A DNA stretch of 64,000 nucleotides from CAZRCZ01 sp964598765 (GTDB lineage Bacteria > Sumerlaeota > Sumerlaeia > MVZB01 > JAJFLK01). The stretch's first letter is position 1. Each line of letters opens with the position of its first letter. Below, piece after piece: positions 34,772 through 43,734 of this stretch. The DNA lies in the NCBI GenBank assembly GCA_964598765.1, contig CAZRCZ010000002.1, positions 124,001 to 188,000 on the forward strand, read 5' to 3'. Below the pieces are notes generated by a model. That model searched no databases. It worked only from the letters and a program-made list of their open reading frames with translations, and had not been told where the DNA came from. A program made the translations under genes and the position numbers.

Positions 34772-35172
34772 TCCTCCCTTTGAGGATGTCCAAAGAAATC
34801 CCGCTTTCTTCCATCGTGGCCATCATGTTCATTCTGTCTAAAATGATTTTTTACGAAACGAAGCCAATTTGACCAAGGATGGACAGGATAAACAGGATGG
34901 ATGCGAACCACCAAGACGCCAAGGAGGCCAAGAAGATTGGATTCCATCGGATCCTGTTGGATCCGGTTCGGAATTGAGGGCGAGGGCCCAACCGCAACGG
35001 GGGATTGTAAAGGAAGCCCGTTGCGACGGGCGATTCCCTGAGCGGACCTTATCGGCCTTTGTTGGACCTTCAGGAGTGACCCGCAAGGACAATTCAACGC
35101 CAAGGCGTAAAGACGTAAGGATGGCTTTCAGAATGGTGATTGATTGTTCGCGTGGTTTGCGTGTTTCGCGGG
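34772..35172. other. Repeat-containing intergenic region, no gene seen
   Basis: About 400 bases between two minus-strand genes. It contains the GAAACGAAGCCAATTTGA/ACAGGAT repeat at 34853-34896, CCAAGACGCCAAGGAGGCC (about 34911-34930) and AACGCCAAGGCGTAAAGACG (about 35098-35117) half copies of the CTTGGCGTC family, and no credible coding frame. Confidence 0.6.
34853..34896. repeat. Copy 1 of the GAAACGAAGCCAATTTGA ... ACAGGAT repeat
   Basis: ACGAAACGAAGCCAATTTGA followed by GGATGGACAGGATAAACAGG. The same arrangement is found at 51539-51600, and a related piece at 40471-40500. Confidence 0.75.
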
Positions 35173-37344
35173 CTAGTTTTTCGCCAGCGCCTTTTTCCAA
35201 TCCAGTTTCCAGACCGAATTGTAATTCCAAAGGATGAGAAGGTCGTTGTTCCAAAATTCGAGTCCCTCGGGTCGCGCTCGGCTTGCGTCGGCCATGCCGA
35301 GCGACAGAAAACCGCTTCCGTCGTCCGTCGGGCGGTAAAAATAGATTCTGTAGTCCAACAAAACCGCCAGCGTATGATCCTCAGACCACGAAGAATTTGG
35401 GGGGTAATAGAATTCAGATTTTGGAGACTCGGGAGGCAAAGGGATGAGGTTCTGGATGGGGACAAACACCTTATCGAGGACGTGTTCCGATCCCGCTCTC
35501 AGATCCAAAACGTCAAGTTGGACGGAATTGAAATCCGACCGATCCGGATTGAGCCTATCCAAAGGAAATCGGCGGTAGAAGAGCAGATACCTGCCGTCCA
35601 AGGATTGGGACATCGTGCGAGCTTTCGTCCTGAGGTTCGATAGCGGAGGAATAATGGTCGGTTTGCTCAGATCCCAAACGCTATACTGGATCGGCTCGGC
35701 CACAACGTCACCCGCCAATTGGAGAAGACCCCCATTTGCGGACAGAGTATAGGAGGTTGAATCATCCAATTGGGAAATCGCGATCGAGTCCATGGTTCGT
35801 AGCTGGCTCGCATACCAGCGGCCGTCCGGTGTTCCACAGTAAAACCCGAACCAGTCCGATGAGCTTTGCGGTTGTTGTTGGACTATCTCGTCCTTTCGAG
35901 TAATGGGGTTCAGCCTGACAAGCGATTCCCGGTAGTTCCATAGTCCGGTCTGCGGCCCCATTTTCGGTGGGGGTAGCGTTTCGGAATAAACATACAATCC
36001 GGACTCAACAGATACGGGAATGAAAATCCACGAATTCATACCCGTATTGACCAACGCGTGAGTTAGATCACTTCCGGAAACTGGAAAGGAACCGTCCGCA
36101 ATACCGAGCAACTTGGAAATGTAGCTTCCCGTCAAGGATCCAAGGTTCCATGCGAAGAGTTGGGGGGCGATCAAATAGGAAGGATCCCCGATACGCTGGG
36201 TTTGGGCGCAATAATATCTTCCCTTCGGATCGAGGTAGCTGACGTGGCCGTGAACATTGAAACGCTGATGAATGCGACCCGACTCAACTCCGATCTCCAC
36301 GATACTGCCGCCTCTCTCGTTGACAGGCGGAAGCAAACCCTGCTGGTTTCGTCGAAGATCTCCGATCTGGACGTCCGCAATAAGCTCTCCTTTTTTCGGG
36401 AGACGATATAGGCCGTTGACTCCGCCATGCGGAGGGGCCAGAAGTAGCGTGAGCGGCGATCCGGGACCGAGGGGCGGGATCAGTCGCGGACACAACTCCG
36501 GTTCGTAGTATTCCCCGACGAGCGCGAACCAAGCGAAGAAATTCACCGCGAAAATCCAAAGAGTCAGTTGCAGAATCAATCGTTTCCATCGAACCGGCTC
36601 GAATCGGAAATTGAAATACGCCAGTAGCAACGACGCCATCGCCAGAGCGGCGAGATGGGCATAGTGTACCCAAGGGCGAATGAACAAAGATGGGTAGCCA
36701 ATGGGTAGGGGAAACAGCATGAACATCGGGTCAATGATTCCCTCTCCCCAAAACGTCAGAGCGATGAGCGGGACGGTCAGAAGCAGGGCTTTGAACGAAT
36801 CGCGCGTGAGCGAGGAAACGTAGCCTGCGATCGCCGCGAAGAGAAATGGATAGATTCCGGTCCAAAGTCCTTTCCAAGCTTCCGGAGGGATGGCATTCCC
36901 TTGCATCCGCTGATTGGGTTCCCCCAAGGGAAGATGATCCGCCGAGGAATACTCCACGATCAAAGCATGATCCATCATCGGCTTGATCAGGAGGCTCACC
37001 GGAATCAGGAGCGCGATTGCGACGAGCGCTTTGACGCCCCATTGTCGCGCGCGGGAAACCGGCAGGCTGAGCGCCCATTCCCAAACTCCCGACTCGCGTT
37101 CCGGCGCGATTGTCGAAGCGCCGATCATGATCGGCAGGATCAACAGCCAGCAGAAGGGTATCCCGAACATGAGAATCGTCGATATAACCAAGAAGAATTG
37201 CACCGTAGGAAACAGCGAGATCGGGGGTTGACCCAGATGGCGCACCACCCCGTAATCGAGAGGCCAGAGCAAACCGGTAGCCAGCGCGGCATAGATGTTG
37301 ATCTTTTGCAGTTGGAGTTCTTTGCGGATGAGGTTGATCAGCAT
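35173..37344 (-). CDS. ABC-2-type permease fused to a large extracytoplasmic domain
   Basis: 723 residues. The first about 300 hold six to seven membrane helices, with the IAPERESGVWEWALSLPVSRARQWGVK segment typical of ABC-2 permeases (the APERE..G motif). The remaining about 400 residues are soluble, rich in Tyr/Trp/Gly, and read as repeated beta units (..RYYCAQTQRIGDPSYLIAPQLFAWNLGSL.., ..DGRYLLFYRRFPLDRLNPDRS..), suggestive of a beta-propeller. It is the last of a five-gene GntR-ABC operon. The function of the domain, sensing or binding outside the membrane, is inference. A palindromic repeat separates it from the preceding permease gene. Confidence 0.7.
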   Translation of the reverse strand: MLINLIRKELQLQKINIYAALATGLLWPLDYGVVRHLGQPPISLFPTVQFFLVISTILMFGIPFCWLLILPIMIGASTIAPERESGVWEWALSLPVSRARQWGVKALVAIALLIPVSLLIKPMMDHALIVEYSSADHLPLGEPNQRMQGNAIPPEAWKGLWTGIYPFLFAAIAGYVSSLTRDSFKALLLTVPLIALTFWGEGIIDPMFMLFPLPIGYPSLFIRPWVHYAHLAALAMASLLLAYFNFRFEPVRWKRLILQLTLWIFAVNFFAWFALVGEYYEPELCPRLIPPLGPGSPLTLLLAPPHGGVNGLYRLPKKGELIADVQIGDLRRNQQGLLPPVNERGGSIVEIGVESGRIHQRFNVHGHVSYLDPKGRYYCAQTQRIGDPSYLIAPQLFAWNLGSLTGSYISKLLGIADGSFPVSGSDLTHALVNTGMNSWIFIPVSVESGLYVYSETLPPPKMGPQTGLWNYRESLVRLNPITRKDEIVQQQPQSSSDWFGFYCGTPDGRWYASQLRTMDSIAISQLDDSTSYTLSANGGLLQLAGDVVAEPIQYSVWDLSKPTIIPPLSNLRTKARTMSQSLDGRYLLFYRRFPLDRLNPDRSDFNSVQLDVLDLRAGSEHVLDKVFVPIQNLIPLPPESPKSEFYYPPNSSWSEDHTLAVLLDYRIYFYRPTDDGSGFLSLGMADASRARPEGLEFWNNDLLILWNYNSVWKLDWKKALAKN

Positions 37345-37430
37345 GGGAATTTTCCTGCCAAGCGAGGAGTGTTGAATGGATTTAAAAGAGAGGCTTTTTG
37401 ATAGAAGAAGAATTTGACGTAGTAGAATTT

Positions 37431-37507
37431 AACGCAAAGCCGCGAAGGCGGAATGAGGGAAGAACAAATTTCCCACACCTCCTTGCGGCTCTGCGTCTTG
37501 GCGGGTT
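37431..37507. repeat. Palindromic repeat, CTTGGCGTC family
   Basis: AACGCAAAGCCGCGAAGG (37431-37448) opposes CCTTGCGGCTCTGCGTCTTG and on (37480-37507). It lies inside the ABC operon, between two permease genes. Confidence 0.8.
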
Positions 37508-37537
37508 TGCTTTTGTTTCCGAATCCGCGCATGGGGA

Positions 37538-38215
37538 TCACACCTCCAAATTCAGAAATTTCCGCCTGCCGAGGTAATAAGCCGTGAACGACCAAACGAT
37601 TCCGAAACCAACGATCACAAAATCATTCGTTATTTTGGTTACCAGATCCCTGATCCAAAGTTGAGCCAGCCCTGCCAAAGCAAGAAAAAGCACGAAGGAC
37701 GCGATTGGAAGGACCAAAGTTGCGCAGAACGCCGTCTGCGTCTGCTTGACGTGGAACGTCACCCGCGGACCGGTAGAGAAAGAGAGGCACGCGTATAGAA
37801 AGACATAGCCGAGATCCTCAAACTGGTCTTTATGATTCACGAAACGCGGAGAGAATATCCAAACGAAATAAACGCCTTCCGAGAATCTCCATACGCAGTA
37901 TATGGCATCCACGAGAAGGCAGATGGCCATCAAGAAGGCCAAGATTCCCAGTTTCTCGCGCCAGATTCGGAGACGAGGGAGAGGATGGGCCAAAAGCCGT
38001 TCCATCGTTTGATGGCCGTATTCCGAGCCAAAAATGAACGCGCTCATCATGTTGAAGGCGATGGTCTGAATATAGCAAACCCCGCCGAGCAATTCCCATG
38101 GCATGTTGTCGCCTGTGGCTCTGTTAAAACCATACACGAACGGTATGGCGACCAGCGCCAAGAGCCACGGCAACGCCAACAAACGAAACTCCTTGAGGAT
38201 TCTGGTTCGGTTCAT
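37538..38215 (-). CDS. ABC-2-type transporter permease
   Basis: 225 residues from the ATG at 38215, which has GGAGGT eight bases upstream; an in-frame ATG at 38314 would lie inside the preceding gene. About six hydrophobic helices, with SAFIFGSEYGHQTMERLLAHPLPRLRIWREK, the permease coupling segment, after the second. It ends ..YYLGRRKFLNLEV, like its neighbour (..FARLEV). Part of the YtrA-type operon and presumably one half of the membrane channel. Confidence 0.8.
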   Translation of the reverse strand: MNRTRILKEFRLLALPWLLALVAIPFVYGFNRATGDNMPWELLGGVCYIQTIAFNMMSAFIFGSEYGHQTMERLLAHPLPRLRIWREKLGILAFLMAICLLVDAIYCVWRFSEGVYFVWIFSPRFVNHKDQFEDLGYVFLYACLSFSTGPRVTFHVKQTQTAFCATLVLPIASFVLFLALAGLAQLWIRDLVTKITNDFVIVGFGIVWSFTAYYLGRRKFLNLEV

Positions 38216-38219
38216 GAAG

Positions 38220-38948
38220 TCATACCTCCAATCGGGCGAACCGCGAGTAGCCGAAAGACAAAAGAGCGACGCAGTAAACCGAGGCAAGCGTTCTCGGATG
38301 AGATGATGGAGCAAGGTATGACTCTAATCCCGGGAAGCGCCAAACCAAAAGCCACAGTCCAATAATCAACAGCATCGGGACGAACAAGGTAAGGGCTACC
38401 CCGCTCTCGGTTTTTCGGGTCAATAGGGCAAAACAAGGAGGAGCCGATAGGGCTGCAAATGCGCCCCAAAGCAGGCTGATCCAGCAAGAGCGAAGATACC
38501 CATCCCAATCCTCTTGGAGAATTAAGAACGGCTGGTAAACCGAGACGCTACCGTGCTCCCTGTTACGGTTCCATTCCTCGATCACTCGCAGGTGTGAACG
38601 ATTGAGTTGCCAAAGATAACCAAGGTCAACCAATACAAGGATTGAAAGTAGCCCAACGAGAACAACCATCTTAAGACCATAGATTTTCATTCGCGAGATC
38701 GGCTCCGTCAGCAACCGTCCCATGGTTTGATACTTGAACTCGTCACCAAAAATTTTCGAAGCGATGAACTGCATCAAACCGATCTGGACAACAATGACAA
38801 GTATGAAATAGCTCACATGCAGATCGGATGCCACGCGCTCCTTGGGGCGCAACATCTCAACCGTGGTCCATTCCAATAGAGGCGCGATGATTGTGAGTAA
38901 GCCTGATACGATGATGAGGCGTATTTCCTTTTGGATCTGCGTTTTCAT
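38220..38948 (-). CDS. ABC-2-type transporter permease
   Basis: 242 residues, about six helices. The coupling segment IFGDEFKYQTMGRLLTEPISRMKIYGLK matches that of the next permease in position and wording (FG-EY/F--QTM-RLL--P--R), so the two are likely paralogues forming a heterodimer. Its ATG overlaps the stop of the ATPase gene by four bases and its stop lies four bases before the next ATG, indicating translational coupling. Confidence 0.82.
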   Translation of the reverse strand: MKTQIQKEIRLIIVSGLLTIIAPLLEWTTVEMLRPKERVASDLHVSYFILVIVVQIGLMQFIASKIFGDEFKYQTMGRLLTEPISRMKIYGLKMVVLVGLLSILVLVDLGYLWQLNRSHLRVIEEWNRNREHGSVSVYQPFLILQEDWDGYLRSCWISLLWGAFAALSAPPCFALLTRKTESGVALTLFVPMLLIIGLWLLVWRFPGLESYLAPSSHPRTLASVYCVALLSFGYSRFARLEV

Positions 38949-39889
38949 TCCGCCAGCCCTCTCGATTTGCCGATGGCGATGAAAATTTCCTCCAGCGTGA
39001 GGCTTTCGATTTGAAGGGTTTCGGGGGCGAGGGATTGGAGTCGCGCGGCGAGGTCGTCGGAAAAGGCTTGGGTCAGCAACTCAAATTCCAAACCTTGCCG
39101 GGTGATTTTGAAAATCTCCTCCGCCTTCAACGCCGACTGAATTTCGGGAAGCTCGGCGGAGAAGCGGAGCCGGATTTTGCGCCAGCGTTGACGCGCCGAG
39201 TCCGACTCCAAACTCACGACCGCGCGCCCTCGGTCAATCACCGTGAACTCGTCAATCAATCCCTCGAATTCGTGAATGAGATGGGTCGAGACGAAGACGG
39301 TCCTGCGGTCGGGCGCGCCCTCCTGATAGGCGCCGATCACGGTTTCGATGAACTCGCGCCGGACGATGGGATCGAGGCCCGACGTCGGCTCATCGAGCAA
39401 AAGCAAATCGGGTTCGGGGCAAATCGCGCAGAGCAACCCGACCTGCGATTTCATTCCCTTCGAGAGCGCGGTGACTTTTTTCGTTTCGTCCATCTCGAAT
39501 CGGCGCAGAAGGTCTTTTTCGAGGTTGCGGTTCCAATGCGGGCGGAAGGACGCGGCGTAATCGAGCGTTTGGCGCACGGTCATCCACGGATAAAACGCGA
39601 CGACCTCCGGCACGTAACCGATGCGCGATTTGACCTCGGTTTCGCTCTTGCGCGGGTCCATGCCGAAGACACGGACCGACCCGCCCGTCGGGCGGAGATG
39701 ATTCAGCAGACACTTGATCGTCGTGCTTTTGCCCGCGCCGTTGCGCCCGAAAAGGCCGTAGCATCGCCCGGGCGCGACGGTCAGGCTGAGATCGTGGACC
39801 GCCTCGGTCTTGCCGTAGTTGCGGACCAGATTTTGGATTTGGATGGCCCAGTTTGGGGCCCGGTTCGGGGCGATGTTTGCCTCGCTCAT
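38945..39889 (-). CDS. ABC transporter ATP-binding protein (YtrB-like)
   Basis: 314 residues. Walker A GLFGRNGAGKST, Q-loop region, signature LSKGMKSQVG (the YtrB/CcmA-like LSKGM variant of LSGGQ), Walker B LLLLDEPTSGLD and the STH switch are all present. A C-terminal about 90-residue regulatory extension follows. It powers the two or three permeases encoded downstream. AAAGGAGGACTG precedes the ATG, three bases after the GntR stop. Such systems in Firmicutes respond to cell-wall antibiotics; here the substrate is unknown. Confidence 0.9.
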   Translation of the reverse strand: MSEANIAPNRAPNWAIQIQNLVRNYGKTEAVHDLSLTVAPGRCYGLFGRNGAGKSTTIKCLLNHLRPTGGSVRVFGMDPRKSETEVKSRIGYVPEVVAFYPWMTVRQTLDYAASFRPHWNRNLEKDLLRRFEMDETKKVTALSKGMKSQVGLLCAICPEPDLLLLDEPTSGLDPIVRREFIETVIGAYQEGAPDRRTVFVSTHLIHEFEGLIDEFTVIDRGRAVVSLESDSARQRWRKIRLRFSAELPEIQSALKAEEIFKITRQGLEFELLTQAFSDDLAARLQSLAPETLQIESLTLEEIFIAIGKSRGLAE

Positions 39890-39892
39890 GGT

Positions 39893-40285
39893 TCAGTCCT
39901 CCTTTCGATTTTCAAAGGCGTCGAGCCTTTGGCGGATGAATTGCAGGAATTCGTCGCGCGAAAATTTGAATTGATGTGCCTGCACGATGGCGGCGTCCAC
40001 GGCCTCGGCCAAGAGCGAATAGCGCGCGCTCTTCAGGAGCGGCGAGGCGCGGCCCGAAAGAAAAACGCCCTTGCCTTGGATCGTCTCAACCGCTCCCTCG
40101 TGCTCCAATTCGGCGTAGGCCTTGGCGACCGTGTTGCGGTTGACTCGAAGTTGCTCGGCCAGCTCGCGGATGGAGGGAAGCTGGTCGCCCGGGCGGATCG
40201 TCTTCATCGCGGCGGCGTATTTGATTTGATCCGCGATTTGGAGATAGGCCGGCTTGCCGGATTTGAAATTGAGTTCGATCAGCAT
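39893..40285 (-). CDS. GntR-family regulator, YtrA subfamily
   Basis: 130 residues. An N-terminal winged helix (PAYLQIADQIKYAAAMKTIRPGDQLPSIRELAEQLRVNRNTVAKAYAELEHEGAV in order) and a short about 50-residue helical tail define the YtrA subfamily, which represses the ABC operon it heads. The palindrome over its own promoter (40299-40320) is the expected binding site. The start has TAGGA about eight bases upstream. Confidence 0.9.
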   Translation of the reverse strand: MLIELNFKSGKPAYLQIADQIKYAAAMKTIRPGDQLPSIRELAEQLRVNRNTVAKAYAELEHEGAVETIQGKGVFLSGRASPLLKSARYSLLAEAVDAAIVQAHQFKFSRDEFLQFIRQRLDAFENRKED

Positions 40286-40298
40286 GGGATCGGTCCTA

Positions 40299-40337
40299 CT
40301 GTCCTAGTATCATAGGACAGCAAGCCGAAGATGTCAA
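40299..40337 (-). promoter_or_regulatory. Promoter with overlapping palindromic operator of the GntR-ABC operon
   Basis: On the minus strand TTGACA (40332-40337) and TATGAT (40309-40314) are exactly 17 bases apart. CTGTCCTA (40299-40306) and TAGGACAG (40313-40320) form a perfect 8-bp inverted repeat with a 6-bp spacer that covers the -10 box, as expected for autorepression. The leader to the ATG is only about 17 bases. Confidence 0.85.
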
Positions 40338-40470
40338 CTGTAAAAAAAGAAGGGCCGCGATTTTCGGAATTCGAATGGACGGAGTTACGGATTCGGCAGA
40401 CCCCGTCTCAAAAGAACGGTGTGGCGAGGCCGCGTCGGCTGTGAAATCATGCATTCAGTTTGGCTTGGTC

Positions 40471-40500
40471 AGGATGAACAAGATTGACAGGATTACCAGA
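40471..40500. repeat. ACAGGATT-type repeat fragment at the 5' end of cysQ
   Basis: AGGATGAACAAGATTGACAG plus GATTACC; same unit type as at 34876 and 51566. The predicted start of the downstream gene lies within it. Confidence 0.6.
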
Positions 40501-41392
40501 CAAACCCACGTTGCATCCCGATTGGGAATCCGCGCGCCGATCCGCCTGTTCCGCCGCCGCGCGGGCATGGGAGATCATCGCGCCGCTCTATGAATCGGGA
40601 AGCCACGTCGAGGAAACCGACGAGGGTCCCAGCACGGAGGCCGACAAACTGGCCGACCGGATCATCGGCGAAGAATTGCGGAAAAATAATCCGACCCACG
40701 AATACGGCTACCTGACCGAGGAAACCGAGGACGACACGAGCCGTCTCCGGCGCGAGCGCGTCTGGATCATTGATCCGATTGACGGCACGAAGGATTTCAT
40801 CCGCAAGAACGGCAATTTCGCCATGCACGTCGGGTTGGTCGAGCGGTTGGAGGACGGTCTTTGGCATCCGGTCGCCGGGGCCGTGTATCGTCCTGTTCCG
40901 GGGGAGATGTATTCGGCGGTTCGAGGCGAAGGGAGTTTCTTGGAGATTTATCGGGACCACGCTTCCGCCGAGCCGAGCAAAACTTTGCGCGTCTCACGCC
41001 GCGCGCCGATTTCGGCGATGAAAGCCGTAATCAGCAATTCGCATCGCACCGCGCGACTGACGCGGATGGTCGAGTCGTTGCATTTCGCCGACGTCCTTTC
41101 CATCGGTTCCATCGGCATCAAATTAAGTTTGATCGCGCGGGGGGATTACGACGTTTACGTCAATTTGGCGCGGGGAAAATGCCGGGAGTGGGACATCTGC
41201 GCGCCTGAATTGATCCTGACCGAGGCGGGGGGAATTCTGACGGGACTCGACGGTTCGCCGATTTCCTACAATAAACAAGACGTTTACGACCGTCGCGGCC
41301 TGCTCGCGTCAAACGCCATGATTCACGACGACTTAAAGGAATTGGTCGCGCGGTTCGAGCGCGAAAATCCCGAAGTCTCCGCCAAGCGCTAA
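40484..41392 (+). CDS. cysQ: 3'(2'),5'-bisphosphate nucleotidase-like, inositol phosphatase family
   Basis: About 302 residues. Metal-site blocks are GYLTEETEDD, RVWIIDPIDGTKDFIRKNGNFAMHVGL (the DPIDGTKDF form typical of CysQ/BPNT enzymes) and REWDICAPELILTEAGG. It likely removes the 3' phosphate of PAP formed in sulfur metabolism. No ATG is in frame at the N-terminus: the TTG at 40484 is the first start codon and lies inside the ACAGGATT repeat, so the natural start may have been altered by the repeat. The similarity itself begins around DWESARRSAC. Confidence 0.78.
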   Translation: MTGLPDKPTLHPDWESARRSACSAAARAWEIIAPLYESGSHVEETDEGPSTEADKLADRIIGEELRKNNPTHEYGYLTEETEDDTSRLRRERVWIIDPIDGTKDFIRKNGNFAMHVGLVERLEDGLWHPVAGAVYRPVPGEMYSAVRGEGSFLEIYRDHASAEPSKTLRVSRRAPISAMKAVISNSHRTARLTRMVESLHFADVLSIGSIGIKLSLIARGDYDVYVNLARGKCREWDICAPELILTEAGGILTGLDGSPISYNKQDVYDRRGLLASNAMIHDDLKELVARFERENPEVSAKR

Positions 41393-41396
41393 TCGG

Positions 41397-42842
41397 CTAC
41401 CGGAACAGGATCGAATCGCGGGCGAAATTCGGAGGCAACGGGAAGGTCTCCGCCGCGTCCACGTTTAGACCGCCGGTGAAAACGGCGATTTCGCTTCCGA
41501 TTTGGAACTGGAGGTTGCGCGCTCCCCCCGGCGCACCGATCGGAACCGTCACCTGAAAAATCGAATAGGGAATTCCGCTGACCGTTCCGTCGGAGCGCGC
41601 CGACGTGTCAATCGTGATCGTCGGATCGGAACAGGTTATGGATCCGTCCGGGACGCTGGAGATGTTGTCGCCGATGATCACGACCCAGCGCGTCGTTCCG
41701 GGCTGGATATTGAGAGGCAAACCCGAGGCATTGGGAAAGGAGAGTCCATCCGGACTGTATCCCGCGTAACGGACGTTAATCGTCGGCGTTCCGGCGGTCA
41801 CTCCGAAGGAGACCGGGGTGGTGAATCCGGGGATCACGGTCGCCGTCGTCGGGGTCAAGTTCCCTCCGTAAAAGGTGGTCTGATATCCGCTCGTGAAGGT
41901 TGTGCCCCACATGTCGCCTCCGGCGTAATTTCCCGTCCAGTTTCCGCTTGAGAGCGGATAGTCCATGGGTTCGGCGAAGACGTAATAATCGCCGTAGGGG
42001 AGACCTTGAATTTCGAAAATCCCGTTCTTGATGCTCTGGTTGGCCCCGAGCGTGTTGTTGGCTCCGTAAACGATGCCGTCGGATATACGGACGGCGACGA
42101 CGTGGACGCCATAGGCTTTGGTTCCCGAGAGGCGGATCGTACCCTCGATTCCCCCCGCTTTGGTGTTATACGGAGCGATGGGATAAAGCTGATTGATGGC
42201 GGCGCGGTCGTCATGGGTCGTCGTGCCCGGCAGATTCTCGCTTTCGGTCACGACGCCGTTGGCTCCCAGATACGGGAACATCGTTGCCCCGAAAACTCCG
42301 GAATGTTCCAGCCCGAGAAAATGCCCCGACTCGTGCGTCGTCAGGGATCGGATTGAATACTGGGTCGGACTGCTTCCGCTGAGCGTCGTAAAAGTGTCGG
42401 CGGGATTGTAGATGATGTCGGCGTCGAGAATTTGGTTGGAGGAGTTGCGATACCACATCGTGACCGCCAGCGCCCCGCCAACCTTGGCGACATTGCCCGC
42501 CGTATTCTCGAACGTGATCAAATTGATTCCGTCATTCACGCCTCCGTCCGTCACGGAAGTGTCGGCTCCCAAGGTGAAGGAGACGTTGGCAACCGAGGCC
42601 CACTCGGCAAAAGAGGCGTCAATGGCCGATCGGGGATTGCTTCCCGCAACGACGTTGGGCAACAGCCCATTGACGTTCTGGTTGTATCGGTAGGTAATCG
42701 GCATGGACGCCCACCGGGGTCGGCCATTGTTCGCCGAAAGGTTGTTGCCGTCGAAATCATAACCGACCGCCGAGTTGAATGGGATGAGGCAGAGCGCAAA
42801 GCACCCCAGCGCAAACAGAATAGTCGAACTGCGTTGAATCAT
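41397..42842 (-). CDS. Secreted matrixin-like zinc metalloprotease
   Basis: 481 residues with a signal peptide (LFALGCFALCLIPFNSAVG). The zinc motif HESGHFLGLEH (H170, H174, H180) is followed by GATMFPYL, the Met-turn of metzincins, as in peptidase family M10A. N-terminal sequence PITYRYNQNVNG..AIDASFAEWASVANVSFT matches the start of matrixin domains. No prodomain cysteine switch is seen. Residues about 210-310 look like a carboxypeptidase-regulatory-like beta domain, and the rest like Ig/IPT folds. It follows the unknown secreted protein gene by nine bases. Confidence 0.85.
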   Translation of the reverse strand: MIQRSSTILFALGCFALCLIPFNSAVGYDFDGNNLSANNGRPRWASMPITYRYNQNVNGLLPNVVAGSNPRSAIDASFAEWASVANVSFTLGADTSVTDGGVNDGINLITFENTAGNVAKVGGALAVTMWYRNSSNQILDADIIYNPADTFTTLSGSSPTQYSIRSLTTHESGHFLGLEHSGVFGATMFPYLGANGVVTESENLPGTTTHDDRAAINQLYPIAPYNTKAGGIEGTIRLSGTKAYGVHVVAVRISDGIVYGANNTLGANQSIKNGIFEIQGLPYGDYYVFAEPMDYPLSSGNWTGNYAGGDMWGTTFTSGYQTTFYGGNLTPTTATVIPGFTTPVSFGVTAGTPTINVRYAGYSPDGLSFPNASGLPLNIQPGTTRWVVIIGDNISSVPDGSITCSDPTITIDTSARSDGTVSGIPYSIFQVTVPIGAPGGARNLQFQIGSEIAVFTGGLNVDAAETFPLPPNFARDSILFR

Positions 42843-42851
42843 GGAAGTCCC

Positions 42852-43424
42852 TTAGTTTTGAGTTTTGTAGTTGAGGTCGGCGAGAATCGACCGGATGCTC
42901 GCTTTGAACGCGTCGGCGTCGGTTGATTGGATCTCTCTAAAAAAAGATCGAACCGAGGGAAGGTTTTGATGTTGCGTTGTCTTTCCCGAAGAATCGAGTG
43001 TGGTTTGCGTGACGACCCGTTGCGCCCCCTGCGGTCCATTGGCGACACTTTGCCATCCCGCTCCGTAATCCTTGGTGAACAGGATCGCCTCATCGCCGAC
43101 CGAAAAATGAGGGATGCCCGAAGCTTCCAGCGTCAAATCCCCAACCGTCCCGCCGAGCTGTTTGATGACGACCTGCTTGGGAGGAGTCGCGGCCTTCGTT
43201 TTCACGGTTTCAGAGACCTCCACCGAATAAGTCGTCCAAATGGCCTTGTCGGCTTCGTAAGCGGCGGTTTTGCTCACCACGCGCCCCTGAACGATTTGGT
43301 CCGCGTCGGCGGTCATGTCTTTGAGGGACCGAGCCAAGAATATCGAAGCTGGAACGATCGCGGATAAAGCCGCCATGCTTCCCAACACACAGAGCATACG
43401 CGCATTTCTATCTGTTAAACGCAC
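42852..43424 (-). CDS. Secreted protein of unknown function, upstream of the matrixin gene
   Basis: 190 residues from a GTG at 43424, which has GGAAGGAAAA about nine bases upstream; a longer ATG frame from 43541 would run through the promoter. Signal-like residues MLCVLGSMAALSAIVPASIFLA precede a mostly beta domain (ADQIVQGRVVSKTAAYEADKAIWTTYSVEVSETVK..QVVIKQLGG..GDEAILFTKDYG). Similar small secreted proteins occur beside matrixin genes, but I know no function. Presumably co-transcribed with the protease from 43467-43494. Confidence 0.7.
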   Translation of the reverse strand: MRLTDRNARMLCVLGSMAALSAIVPASIFLARSLKDMTADADQIVQGRVVSKTAAYEADKAIWTTYSVEVSETVKTKAATPPKQVVIKQLGGTVGDLTLEASGIPHFSVGDEAILFTKDYGAGWQSVANGPQGAQRVVTQTTLDSSGKTTQHQNLPSVRSFFREIQSTDADAFKASIRSILADLNYKTQN

Positions 43425-43446
43425 CTTGATTTTCCTTCCATCACTG

Positions 43447-43465
43447 CCGCGTTTTAGAAACGCGG
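43447..43465. promoter_or_regulatory. Palindrome at the transcription start of the matrixin operon
   Basis: CCGCGTTT and AAACGCGG arms (perfect 8 bp, 3-base loop) lie immediately downstream of the -10 box, over the expected start site. It may be an operator or a 5' leader hairpin. Confidence 0.5.
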
Positions 43466-43466
43466 A

Positions 43467-43494
43467 ATTATCAGTGTATATTGAATCGGTCCAA
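43467..43494 (-). promoter_or_regulatory. Promoter of the secreted protein/matrixin operon
   Basis: Minus-strand TTGGAC (43489-43494) and GATAAT (43467-43472) with a 16-base spacer. Confidence 0.55.
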
Positions 43495-43706
43495 ACGTCA
43501 CTCCGTTTGAAAGAAAATTTTTGTTCTCCATCTGGTTCCATTCAAAAAGAGAAGGGGGAAGAAATATTCACAACCTAATTTTTTGTGGAATTCGAAAACC
43601 GATTCCACGACCGTCAAAATTTTGACGAATGTTTATAAGGCAATTATTTGCAACAATCCATGCATAAGAAACGGCGTATGGAGATCGAACTTGCGATTTT
43701 TCTCCC

Positions 43707-43734
43707 TTGACATCGTGAAAAATTTCGCTAAAAT
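43707..43734 (+). promoter_or_regulatory. Promoter of the phosphatase-glyA operon
   Basis: TTGACA (43707-43712) and TAAAAT (43729-43734), 16-base spacer, in an A+T-rich patch. It leaves a leader of about 110 bases before the ATG at 43855. The rest of the 43542-43854 gap holds no gene. Confidence 0.7.
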
